Below the pieces are notes generated by a model. That model was not told where the DNA came from. It saw only the letters and a program-made list of their open reading frames with translations, and searched no databases. This document shows positions 22,028 to 31,294 of a stretch of DNA of 31,321 bases, in pieces. Positions within the stretch are counted from its first letter, which is position 1. Each line of letters opens with the position of its first letter. The stretch spans positions 1 through 31,321 of the forward strand of contig ATSW01127825.1 in assembly GCA_000444245.1 (NCBI GenBank), in the 5' to 3' direction. Source of the DNA: Botryllus schlosseri (Eukaryota > Chordata > Ascidiacea > Stolidobranchia > Styelidae). A program made the translations under genes and the position numbers.

Positions 22028-22873
22028 GAATTGCGTTCTATAACTATTGAGCCAAATCCTTGGATTTGTTCAAGAACCCTAATACAGGAATCCCAGCTCC
22101 TCGTCAAAAGAACTGCAAAGCTTCTCCAAACTTCCTTAAACTCGTTCGAGTGTTCTGGAATTAGAATGGCTTTATTCTCCGCCCAACCCAATAGAAAAGT
22201 GCACTCTGGGATTACAGAAATTACCACTTCTCGGACTTGGATAAGTTCATTTAGTCTTTAGACAGAACCTACTTCGTAAACTCGTGTTTCCGTGATTAAG
22301 ATACTGAAAGGCGAATCGAAGTGGATTTATTATGGCACAGATTGCCTAAAGCCCATGGCTGGGGTGGCGCAATTTTGTTAAGTCCATATTCGTCGCACCT
22401 ATTGCTACGGCTATTGAATATTGCGGTTTCCACCAGCTTGTTAGAAGTTACCAAGAACTTCTAACCAACAAACCAATAGAGTGTTGGTGATTGACCTCAG
22501 TAATCATTACTATTGTGTTGGTTTTACGTTATTTTACAGTCGAATTTCGCCTCGTTGCTGTTAACTGTGGGTTATCATTTGACATCACCGTGCATATTTA
22601 GTTTTTTATGTTCGCGATACAGAAACAAAATTATTTCCATGTTTCGAATCCGGCTCACCACATTTACATACTTTTGCTCCTGATTACAATCAGCTTGGAG
22701 TAACACTAATTTGTCAATATGAGTACAAGCTTTTCTGGAATAGGTAGACGAGCCAAACATTCAACTACTACATGCCTTTAAAAATCGCTCTACGGCCAAC
22801 ATAAAAATTCCCTTGTTGTTCAGTGGTTAAGAACCAAGGCAATCGAGTTTAATCAGTCATCGGCCAGTCGGCC

Positions 22874-22890
22874 ACTGATAGGCTATCAGT
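22874..22890. repeat. Perfect 17-bp palindrome
   Basis: ACTGATAG and CTATCAGT around a single G; it could extrude as a tight hairpin. Confidence 0.8.
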
Positions 22891-23320
22891 CATTCGCAAC
22901 GCCTGTAGTTTAGCTGTCCGAGGCCGATAGCAGCAATAGGCAGCGCTGACCCCCAGTAACAACCATCAACGTCATAACTGTGTTTTCGCAACAAACCATC
23001 ATAAACGCGTGCTTTTCCGAGATGCCTCTTTCAAGTCTACTTAAGACCTGCTCAAATAGAGGGTTACTGTGGCTTAATGGGGCGATCGGCCGAAACCTAA
23101 TGGATTACTGCTTTTATCCCGAGTGCCTCTGTTTTCACGAAAGTTTAGCGGACCCCAAAAGAATATGAGCCATAAGGATTCAACAAACCGCCGAAATATG
23201 CGTCAGAATGTGCACGACCCAGCTACAAACCCGACGAATGCTTTTACAAGCTTGGATAAAGCGGTGTACGGTCGCTATCCTACCCAGTGGTGTGGCGTAC
23301 AAGGTGTATTGTGACATGCC

Positions 23321-23476
23321 CAGAGGTTGTCACGGGTTAATAGCGAAACTGTTTCTATTGGCCTGCAATACTTACTTTTTAACTTATCGTTACTTACATT
23401 CGTACTTGAGTAGACATTTACGACTTTATACTTCGACTTGAGTACTTACCACATATTACTAATTCGACCACCTCTG
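23321..23476. mobile_element. Family A mini-element, copy A9
   Basis: A 156-bp unit with inverted ends CAGAGGTTGTCA (23321-23332) and CGACCACCTCTG (23465-23476). Between them are ACTTGAGTAGAC and ACTTCGACTTGAGTACTTA, the subterminal tracts of family A, with the whole core missing. Flanking 8-mers GACATGCC and GTAATGCA agree at five positions, fitting a decayed 8-bp duplication. This looks like an internal-deletion derivative. Confidence 0.75.
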
Positions 23477-23559
23477 GTAATGCATGCTGTTATATGACAA
23501 CTCGAATCGATAAAAAATAAGATTCAATATTGGCCAAAGACACTAGGGATGCTTATTGC

Positions 23560-24110
23560 GCGACGTCACAACATCAATGACGTCACATGGCCGATATAAA
23601 ACGAACTGCGCTAGCAACGGTGTTTTCACACTTCTCATTTGACAAGCATAGATCCACGAGTATGCTGCGTCAGAATGAACTTATGAACCTTAATTTGACA
23701 AAAATAAATCGGTATCGCGTTGCCCTTTATCCGTTGATTTGCGCTAAAGGGCAAGCGAAGAATGCTTGCACGCGTGCACGTACACACACACATCTATCCA
23801 CAACAAAATATCTACTTTAATTTCTCCATCTTCCAAACGCAGAGGAAATATCTCTCATGATAAAACCGTGTTACACGAAAAACGCGTCTCTTACTGGGCT
23901 GGTATATTTCAATAAAGTATAGAAGCTGTGTCTCTCGAATGCGCACCAAGCTATTGGCCAGATTAGCTCACATCGAGTTTTACGAGCAAGTTCCGTCAGA
24001 TGTCTCTCGCGAGTCGACTGCCGCCCCCGCGAGACACAAGTGCTGTTATGCTAGCGGCCCGTGACGTCAGACGTCGGCGAAGTTAGTCACATCATCTGAT
24101 TCACTATAAT
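23560..24110. promoter_or_regulatory. Candidate promoter-like region: CRE pair, CRE and TCTCGCGAG motif in CpG-rich DNA
   Basis: GACGTCACA occurs at 23562-23570 and again at 23579-23587, 17 bp apart; the second is within a full TGACGTCA (23578-23585). Another TGACGTCA lies at 24062-24069. TCTCGCGAG at 24005-24013 and CGCGAGA at 24028-24034 form a 7-bp stem. CpG is dense from about 23990 to 24110. TGACGTCA (CREB/ATF) and TCTCGCGAGA are known in housekeeping promoters of vertebrates. Promoter function here is inference, and no adjacent gene was identified. The 77-codon frame at 23587-23820 is not recognised. Confidence 0.25.
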
Positions 24111-24759
24111 GCCGACAAATCCGACCTCGATAAACACTCGAAATATCTTTCTTACCCATTCATGGTCAAATCCAGACTAAGGAGAACCGCACACTGTCGC
24201 ACGCGGTAACACGTAATTAAAACAACATTGAACCAGTCGAAAATGTCACCCTGGCCCACTCAACTAGAAAATACACTCACAACGTTCATATTTACGGAGT
24301 GATCGATTTTGTTATCGGGATTCTTCTATAATTTACCGTGGCATTGTATTCCCGTTACTAACACACGAAGGTCGGACACCTTTTAGATACACGGTGTGTA
24401 TATATCCACATTGGACAGTCAAGGTAAGATAACTCCATTCCTTTACAGTTCTGAGGACAAAGACAATGCATAGCATGTACTTCTTTAATGCTGGTGTGAA
24501 CCAGTATCTGCTAATGAATCTTCAACGAAAAACTAGCTTTGTGTTTGAGTTTTACAGTTTGAGCTTTCCCCACCGAGGATCATGCAAAAGCCGGTGTGAA
24601 TGGGGTGTGAAATAACGACATCTGGGGCACACCAGCGCAATCGAGTGCTACTTCTCAGACCACTCAGACTGCGTGGCCACAGTTTCTACACGATCACAAG
24701 TATCAAGAGCCATTGCTAAGACATGACAAAGCTAATTCACATGGATGTAGCGTGATGAT
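24111..24759. other. Unassigned sequence
   Basis: No gene or RNA structure is visible. The left arm of family A copy A8 may extend into this stretch but cannot be delimited. Confidence 0.35.
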
Positions 24760-25083
24760 TGCATGATGCGTCTTTGCGACCAGCGCAAAATGACCGTCGT
24801 AACTACAAATACTCTTAATAATATATCCAGTTACTGCGTTACAGTGGTTATTCCGCCGGTTATATTGACAGTTTCCCGAAAAGGGATGCAAACATGCACC
24901 AAAAGTACTTTCTTCTTTACAAAATTATAGGAGTAAATACTGTAGTGCAGTGATGCCTACAAAAACTGAAGTGGGAATGGAAGTATTCGAAAGACAAAAC
25001 TTGAATAAGGTCTGAAGAAGGCAGAACCTACTTGTTGAGTACTCTAATGATAAAGTAGACGATTTCATCACTGACCAACTCTG
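24760..25083 (+). mobile_element. Family A hAT-like element, copy A8 (left end unresolved)
   Basis: The right end, CTGACCAACTCTG at 25071-25083, is the best-preserved inverse of CAGAGGTGGTCAG. The core ATATCCAGTTACTGCGTTAC at about 24823-24842, GCAAAATGACCGTCGTAAC before it, and GTACTTTCTTCTTTACAAAA after it follow the same order as in A2 and A3. The right arm has ACTTGTTGAGTACTC. A left terminus was not found, so the copy is truncated or too diverged. GTTGTTAACAAC, a 12-bp palindrome, follows at 25094-25105. Confidence 0.6.
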
Positions 25084-25827
25084 GCTACACGTTGTTGTTA
25101 ACAACTAACGCCAATTTATATGCGCAGCTGAACCGGCACGTTTCATAACAGTAGCTAGCAGGCTTTTATTGATTTCGCTTTTGGACAAGTGTACGCCTTG
25201 AGGAGCACGCTGTAATTGATGGCGTCCGCACACTGTGAGAACTAGCGCCGCGAAGGCGGCATACTGTTGTGTTACAATACGTGATTTCGAACCGAAAACG
25301 GTCACGTAGTAGTGTTTGCTCGTCGGTCGACCCTCTTCGTTATGGTAAACAAGGCGCTTTCAAATGCATAAACGAGTCGGAAAATTTCAGCGCCGCTACT
25401 TAGTTTGTGTTGCGCACAAATACAACTTCCACTCGTGTTGACAGCATGATATATAGGTAGTTTAATTCCGCCTTCAATCAGTATCTCTGAGCACGTTGTT
25501 GGTTGGTATCTTTAGTGAGATCTTGGGCGAGTGGATAACTTTATTTGGGAGCGTATTTTTATCATCCAACGTCACATCAGTGAACAGGCCAACACTGACC
25601 TCAAGTGCCCGTGTTATATGTCAAACTCGGGGATATCTAGCTAGACTTATAGGTATCTCTGCTCGAACTATATTGGATTCTTATGAACTATGTAGAAATC
25701 AGGTAACATTTACCAGTTAAGGCATTACTCTATTTATGATATGTTCTCGGACGTTAAGATAAAACCCGAAACCGAATAAGTGATGGTCTGGTCTTACGTG
25801 CAAGCTCCTCTGGCTGGAAGCGTTAGA
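25084..25827. other. Spacer without recognised gene
   Basis: Open frames reach 74 codons (25496-25720 plus) and 66 codons (25305-25105 minus), neither recognisable. No repeat was seen. Confidence 0.4.
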
Positions 25828-26102
25828 CACAAGGGCGTAGCCAGAAAAAATATTTGGGGGGGGGGCGAAAATTCCATGACGTAAATGAACATTAAAGATA
25901 AAGAAAAATAGGTAAAAAAACGATGAACTTGGGCCCTTATTGGATGATTAACATAACATCTGGGGTGATCGTTATATATATATTCCATTCACAGAAATGA
26001 TGTGATAGAATGATGATTGTGGAAAACACCGACGACAACACCTTCGCGCGAAGCGCGAAAATTTTTCTTGGTTAATGAATGAAATTGGTTTATTATATTG
26101 TT

Positions 26103-26119
26103 ATTTGCATATTGCAAAT
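26103..26119. repeat. Perfect ATTTGCA/TGCAAAT palindrome in element G
   Basis: ATTTGCA and TGCAAAT flank TAT. Each arm with its neighbour makes an octamer-like ATTTGCAT, so it could also bind POU proteins, but it lies inside a transposon-like unit. Confidence 0.6.
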
Positions 26120-26200
26120 TCGTTTTCATTAACAGATTTACCGGCAGGGCTGATAGAAGTGGTGTCATCAAACATTCGGGGGGCGCTTAATTATACATCT

Positions 26201-26233
26201 TGAACTATATATGTTGCATATGAACTATATATG
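26201..26233 (+). repeat. 20-bp-period direct repeat TGAACTATATATG
   Basis: The 13-mer occurs at 26201-26213 and 26221-26233 within element G. A third copy lies far away near 10539, just left of family A copy A4. Confidence 0.8.
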
Positions 26234-26521
26234 AATGTTGATGAACTTTTTTTACTCTTCCGATAGGATCGTACCGGATAATAGGTAACGGGGAAAACAA
26301 TACTTATATTTATACGTATCAAAATTAATAACAATTTATGACATGAAGACTTCTGGTGGATCCCCGACCTAGCCGCGCGAAATATTGTACAGGACGATCT
26401 ACGAAAAATGTGGCGTGCGTCGGAACTGGTATTTTAGTCGTCAAAATCCCAAATTTCGCGGTCAAGCTAAACAAAATTTGGTTATTTGGTTTTGGTAATT
26501 TATTTTTTGATAATATTAGTA

Positions 26522-26585
26522 ATTTCGAGAATCAGCCCGTGGGTCACTCAAAACCTTCTCGCNGNCCACGGGTTGGCCGCCCCTG
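26522..26585 (-). mobile_element. Element H: hAT-like right terminus nested in G
   Basis: Read in reverse the end is CAGGGGCGGCCAACCCGTGG, then a short stretch with two Ns, GCGAGAAGG, and GAGTGACCCACGGGCTGATT. This is the style of widespread hAT families with CAGGGGCGGCCAAC ends. A left partner could not be fixed; CTGGTGGATCCCCGACC near 26353 is a poor candidate and its flanks do not match TTCTAGAG at 26586-26593. Confidence 0.55.
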
Positions 26586-26850
26586 TTCTAGAGAACGTGC
26601 AGAACGTAAATTCTTTTTTTTTAATAAATGAAGGATTAATTTGATCAATAATATTGGTGCGTCTACTCTATATGAACAAGTGGTGTCCATTCTTATTATC
26701 NCTTCATTGAGGCACGGTTAGTTCGTAACCTCTGTTACAGATNGACGCTATAGCCTACTTTAAAGATTGAAATCGCTGATACAAATCAGACCAAATACAA
26801 AAACTCCTTTGATCAGACTCGTTCAATTTCAAATTAGCACTTTTTTAACN
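26563..26850. other. Five isolated ambiguous bases
   Basis: N occurs at 26563, 26565, 26701, 26743 and 26850 and nowhere else. All lie inside element G, suggesting low consensus between copies or haplotypes in the assembly at this repeat. Confidence 0.99.
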
Positions 26851-27600
26851 TGAAGTGGTGATATTTTCTTGTACCATGCAGTCGCATTTGTGTTGGAGGG
26901 GCCTGATTGCAGGGACAGGATCATTAGGCGCCATGCAGCCATTTAAGTACCCGAAAATGTTTCTCGAAGGCTTTCGGAATACATGGGTCGGTTTTATGGC
27001 CGTCAATCATTTTGGGAGCGCACTTTGCGGAGTCGCATGTACCCTATTTTATATATCTTCGTGTGTCCCGGAACGGAAGTTGCCGGAGCTAACAGTCCCC
27101 AACCCCCGTACTGAACTGACACTCCTATAGACTCAATCAACCCAACGACCTCGGGCTACTCTAGTGTATCTACTGGTACTGTTGTATTTTCCTAATAGAG
27201 AATGCAGCTAAATTCTATAATGGGTAGCCTATTTGCGGAAAGAGTTCGTGATACCGATGATAAAATCAAGACATGAATGGACAATAAATCGCGCGAAGCG
27301 CGAAGAAAAATTTTAGGTTACATACATCTGCCCCAAAATAATGTAATATCTATTGATTTTACGAAAATTTTACGAAAATTTGGGGGGGCGACCGCCCCTT
27401 TCGCTCCCTGGCTACGCCAGTGGCTTAGACATTTATTGTATCCTGTCCAGACGATGAAGGAATTGGATAAAATGAGCATAAATATTCGCCCGCTTCTATG
27501 TAGCTGTCCGTTTGGCAGTATACTTCATGTCACGAAAATTGGGTTGCTTTGTTACTTCTAAGCATTGTTCCTCATTGAGGTGATGGTGTTCATTGGAAGC

Positions 27601-27606
27601 TTTAAT
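27601..27606 (-). promoter_or_regulatory. ATTAAA poly(A)-signal variant downstream of candidate exon
   Basis: On the minus strand ATTAAA occurs about 33 nt after the stop of the cysteine-rich frame. The hexamer is common by chance, so it supports the exon only weakly. Confidence 0.2.
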
Positions 27607-27638
27607 AATTTGCCTATTTACTGAAATTAGTTTGCTTG

Positions 27639-27932
27639 CTATACGCTCAGTTCGGTGGGCCTACTTTCCAATAAAAGGTCATCGACTAAGTCGATATTCC
27701 GACAATATTTTGACGCGTACGCTGCACTAAATGCAGCCATATAAGGGCGGTTCCGTTGAATACATTTGGCACACAATACTGCATTACGAATGTAGCGTAA
27801 AATACTACAAATCTGACACGAATGTGGACAAACCGCCGCGATGGGATACTGACAACAGACAGAACACCTCTTTGGAGCTCTTAGCCCCACGAAATATTTC
27901 TTGCCACTCTCATAAATCGCACCAGCTGTTGG
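27639..27932 (-). CDS. Candidate cysteine-rich terminal exon, hypothetical
   Basis: The minus strand is open for 97 codons to a TAG at 27641-27639. It has three CxxC pairs in about 35 residues (Cys 23/26, 39/42 and 54/57, counted from 27932) with extra Cys at 27 and 35 and His 37, then a tail with an acidic LVDDLLLESR stretch. This could be a zinc-binding fold. Some C-terminal cysteine-rich domains of piggyBac-type transposases have loosely similar CxxC...CxxC...LCxxC spacing, but the match is not good. Just upstream is a CT-rich tract (TTCCTTCCTTCCTCC) and an AG at 27934-27933, as at a splice acceptor. ATTAAA follows the stop. No in-frame ATG starts it and no upstream exon with compatible phase was found. 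Chance remains quite possible. Confidence 0.2.
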   Translation of the reverse strand, partial: PTAGAIYESGKKYFVGLRAPKRCSVCCQYPIAAVCPHSCQICSILRYIRNAVLCAKCIQRNRPYMAAFSAAYASKYCRNIDLVDDLLLESRPTELSV

Positions 27933-28042
27933 CTATATAGAATATAGTTCGAGGAGGAAGGAAGGAATTGTTCTTATTTTCATCTCCAACAAAGGTGCCG
28001 TGACGAAAGAGATACGAAACCACCGTGGTAAGTTTATGGAAA

Positions 28043-28149
28043 CTACAGCACCATTTTCTATCTCCATGTTATGCCACGAAGTGGCGAGTGGCTACAGCAC
28101 CATTTTCAATCTCCATAATCTACCCCGAAGTGACGAGTAGCTATAGAGG
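28043..28149 (+). repeat. 49-bp tandem repeat, two full units and a partial third
   Basis: Units begin CTACAGCACCATTTTC at 28043 and 28092, and CTATAGAGG at 28141 starts a third in phase. Each full unit ends with CGAAGTGGCGAGTGG or CGAAGTGACGAGTAG. Differences between units show it is not recent. It is too short to be called a satellite here. Confidence 0.9.
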
Positions 28150-30320
28150 TTAAGCCGCGGTTATCAGCTCGTTTTAAGATCAAGCATTTATCGTGACCGG
28201 CCAGGGATGGAATCCACGACTTACCTACCAGGAAGCCGGACGGTTTATCTGGTATGTCCTGTCTGGTATGTTCGAAGCATTGAAAATCTAATCACACTAA
28301 AACATTTACGTGCCAACTTAGCGAATCAATACAGAATGCACAATTCTATGCTATGTCTAAAGATGTACCCACATCCACACCAGGTCGTTACCGGCGTTCC
28401 CGAGCAGTATTGTTTTGTGTTCATTACTAGCACAATCGTTTGTGATGGATATGCCGAAATAAATTTCATTTCCTCGACATGTCGGCACGTATTTACGCAA
28501 GACATGGTTTACTCAATACTGCCCTCGATTGACTGCAGAATGTGCAATAAACGGGTTGGATAAGGGGAACTTTACCACATTTAGTAATTATCGAGAAAAC
28601 ACTAGCGCAGCCAAAGACATCTTTTTCCGCATAGCGATTACGAAGAACTGAGGAAGCCTCGAATATATTATTTGAAGTAGGCCTATCTAGTTGATCTGAT
28701 ATCCAATGTGATGTCAAATGTAGCGGCCTCGTCATTTCTTTGAGCCGTGTATTCTATTCCATGAATCGAGAGTCCTGGTAAGCTTCCGAATCGAAACAGG
28801 GACCTGCATTAGACTTTTATCAACATCTAAATATACCCCGATACGGTTTTTAAAGCTCTAATTTGTGCAGGTAATAGACATAAAGGTCAGAGCGAGAGAG
28901 AAAGAGAAGGAAACATACGAATGGTGTCCGATCTCCGACATCGCGGTAACGTTTGCATCGACTACTTGCCGGTGAGCTGGTTACGGGTTACTGTGGGAAT
29001 CGGGAAATGGGGTCTCAAGAAAGTCAACTTACAGAAGTACTGATCATAAGGTCATTACAATCTTTCGTATGAAAAAGTATAGTAAATGCGTAGTGGCGGT
29101 AGTGGCGTTACGAGAATTTAAGGATTTGTAGGCTTGAAAATCTCCTACAAGGAGTCCGTATCGAGGACATGGTTGGGAGCTGTGCATTCGAAGTATTACG
29201 AAGAATAGATTCAGTCACATCAATCACACCGGATCAATGATGTTGTCGTGATAAATCCTGTTTCCTAGAACTATGTGACCTACTGCATCTGATTGCCTTG
29301 TTCTGATTCTGGTTCGCTTTTTGATAATTCCATTATTTCAAAACAACACTTGATTGCGATGCAATGAAAAGGTAGGAAAGCGTGCAAAAGACTTGGTGTG
29401 ATAGTTCAATCAGACACCCAACCTAGCCTAGAACATGAAAATAGCATGCATGTGCTGTATCAAGATTGGATATTCCTTACATGTTCGAAACAACTTAACA
29501 TGTGCATTTTCCGATGTGTGATGCTTGGGTCTTGAGGCCTTCATAACATCAGATTTGGGTCGTAGCCCAAAATGTTTTAGAATCGTTGTAATATTGGTAT
29601 TCGCGAGTTTGCCGGTTAATGGTACTATAGCAACGAATATCGAGAATTTACGTGTTCCACTTCTACTCGCTACTGACAACGTGTGATAACTATGCGAGGT
29701 CTGCTCAAATGCATGGCTGCGCTGCTCAATCCCTGGGAAATGCAAGAATGAATTCAATCTCAGCACGATTTCAGTGATTTGATTGATGAGTTTGCGCGCC
29801 ACAATTAAGTCTATTTGAAACTTGAGAATCCAGTCGACCTGCGAATGACATGCTGAACTGGTAACCCGTATCCAATGCGTAACAAAACACCTCTGCTACG
29901 CGAGGCAGCTTGCAAACGGAATTCAACTCGCCAATGAGTGGGATGGAGTCGCGAATGGGAAATATAACAGTTGGTGGACTTGGTAAGGCTGACACTTCGT
30001 TAGAGACGGCATTATACGGATGATATCAATACAAACTCCAGCGACCTCAGGGTAATGTTTAATGTTTATAAATTAAACACCGTAAAAGACATCCAAGACG
30101 TAGGTACCTGGTACGGCAAGGAACCAGGATTTTGCTATTGATTTTAGTGTCGAAAAAATTCTACTTAACTCCGGACTGCTGTAGAGTCATCATATTTCGA
30201 ATATTCGATCATGTTTCATTATTGACATGAAGCAAAGTATTTTATGTTACTCCCATTCGGTAGCACCTGAAATCCCGAAACCCAAACCCAATTTTAGCTG
30301 CAGTACAAGACAGTGTAAGT
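28150..30320. other. Long stretch without recognised gene
   Basis: Frames of 118 codons (28207-28563 plus, ATG start), 80 codons (28735-28493 minus) and 124 codons (29802-29428 minus) with a neighbour (29995-29771 minus) are at chance length and show no domain. A GA-rich tract lies at about 28889-28908, and a GTAGTGGCG doublet near 29090-29108. Confidence 0.4.
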
Positions 30321-30638
30321 CACCGCTCCTCAACCGGCGGACCACGGTCCGAATGTAAATATTTTCAGTGTTGAATCCGGATCTTACCCGTGTTAGCCAG
30401 TATTTAGGCCTGCATAGTTTTTTTTTAACAAAACGAAATCCATTATCGTTGATTTTCAAAACCAAAGTACAATGTTTGGGTCTACTTACAGCTGCGAGTC
30501 AAGAGTTTTCAAACATTAACTTCATAAAGAATAGATTCGGCATCTGTATGACCTGACCAGTTGAAGTCCCTGACCAATGCCTTCAAAATTTTCAAACTTT
30601 TGTAACCAGAGCTTTCCATAAATTATTGAGGGGCACTG
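30321..30638. mobile_element. Element F: short hAT-like MITE
   Basis: The left end, CACCGCTCCTCAACCGGCGG, continues ACCACGGTCCG, the style of hAT families with CAGTGNTCCTCAACC ends. The right end reversed is CAGTGCCCCTCAATAATTT. The inverted ends agree at about ten of fourteen positions. Flanks GTGTAAGT (30313-30320) and GTGTATAG (30639-30646) agree at five of eight, fitting an old duplication. Length is 318 bp and it is non-coding. Confidence 0.65.
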
Positions 30639-31294
30639 GTGTATAGTAGGCACACTGCCGCCAAACATCATCCTTCGCAATGCAGGATCGTTAATTAATA
30701 TGTGCGCATTGCTATGGTATAGCTTTACACAGAAATAAGTATGATATATCGTAGTGAATTTGCAGACCATGTTTGAAGTTTTGCATTGAATGTAGCCGAT
30801 GACTATAGCAACAATTGAAATTCACGGATTTGACGCTGTCACATCCCGTCGCTACCTTCATTATGACGTCACGCGATCAACACCAATACATCAATTTAAC
30901 GCGGGTACTTCCGACAGCTTTGACGTTGACAGCAATCAATTCTTATAATTTTCAGTTTATCGAAAATGTGATGATTAATCGAGAATAATATCTCATTTCT
31001 TATAAACAGCCAATCGAGCACGTCCACATGCGTCACGGTCGGCACCGAGAAGGATTTCAATGACAAATAATGGCAGGGGTGATACATCATCAGTGACACT
31101 AATTTTCGCGTCAATAAACTAGGAATGTGAAAAGCTAAAGACCCTTAAAGTCACCAACGTGAATAGTACAAGGTCTGTGACTCTCTGTACAAAGTAATGA
31201 GCGCAAACTCATCTGCAGCTATGAAAAGTGTTGTCAAAGTGCTTGTGTTCAGTGCGAGAATAGGTCAGTAATGTGGTCGCGCTATCCCTCGAGC
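30639..31294. other. Spacer to the window end
   Basis: No gene is seen. A TGACGTCA palindrome lies at 30864-30871. Short AT-rich frames on the minus strand (30770-30522, 31114-30896) are unrecognised. Confidence 0.4.

Larger units (their letters stand above)
20736..23320. other. Long stretch without gene, with a few degenerate repeat ends
   Basis: Open frames are all under 85 codons. A family A-like terminus, CAGAGGTTGGCAGGGAAATA, starts at 21264 without a partner. A different hAT-like end lies at 22012. A perfect palindrome, ACTGATAG-G-CTATCAGT, sits at 22874-22890. The rest appears unstructured. Confidence 0.4.
25828..27422. mobile_element. Element G: DNA-transposon-like unit with GGCGTAGCCAG ends
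   Basis: The left side reads CACAAGGGCGTAGCCAG (25828-25844), then AAATATTTGGGGGGGGGGCG. The right side reversed reads CACTGGCGTAGCCAG (27408-27422), then AGGGAGCGAAAGGGGCG and a seven-base G-run. Both arms carry the CGCGCGAAGCGCG hairpin (26045-26057 and 27290-27302) next to a T- or A-rich tract. Flanks GCGTTAGA before and GCTTAGA after look like one worn duplication. This fits a 1.6-kb non-autonomous DNA element; hAT is possible but the superfamily is not settled. The middle holds another hAT end (H) and five N bases. No transposase frame was recognised. Confidence 0.6.
27423..28042. other. Right flank of element G
   Basis: Holds the cysteine-rich candidate exon described separately. Otherwise no feature is seen. 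Confidence 0.4.

Noticed and set aside
22805-22860. tRNA-like or SINE head (TTGTTCAGTGGTTAAGAAC resembles an A box)
   Set aside because: No proper B box or cloverleaf follows at the right spacing. CAGTGGTTAAGAACC could equally be a hAT-like end, and no partner was found.
28207-28563. ATG-started 118-codon frame on the plus strand
   Set aside because: About two frames of this length are expected by chance; there is no domain or context.
28493-28735. Upstream exon for the cysteine-rich frame, using a GTAAAG donor near 28573
   Set aside because: The phase does not fit: joining would run into a stop soon after the junction.
29640-29680. CCACTTCTACTCGCTACTGACAAC as another family A end
   Set aside because: Only one short tract matches; there is no core, opposite end or duplication.
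29428-29995. Two adjacent minus-strand frames of 124 and 74 codons as a possible gene
   Set aside because: They are in different frames, have no recognisable domain, and no convincing splice signals join them.
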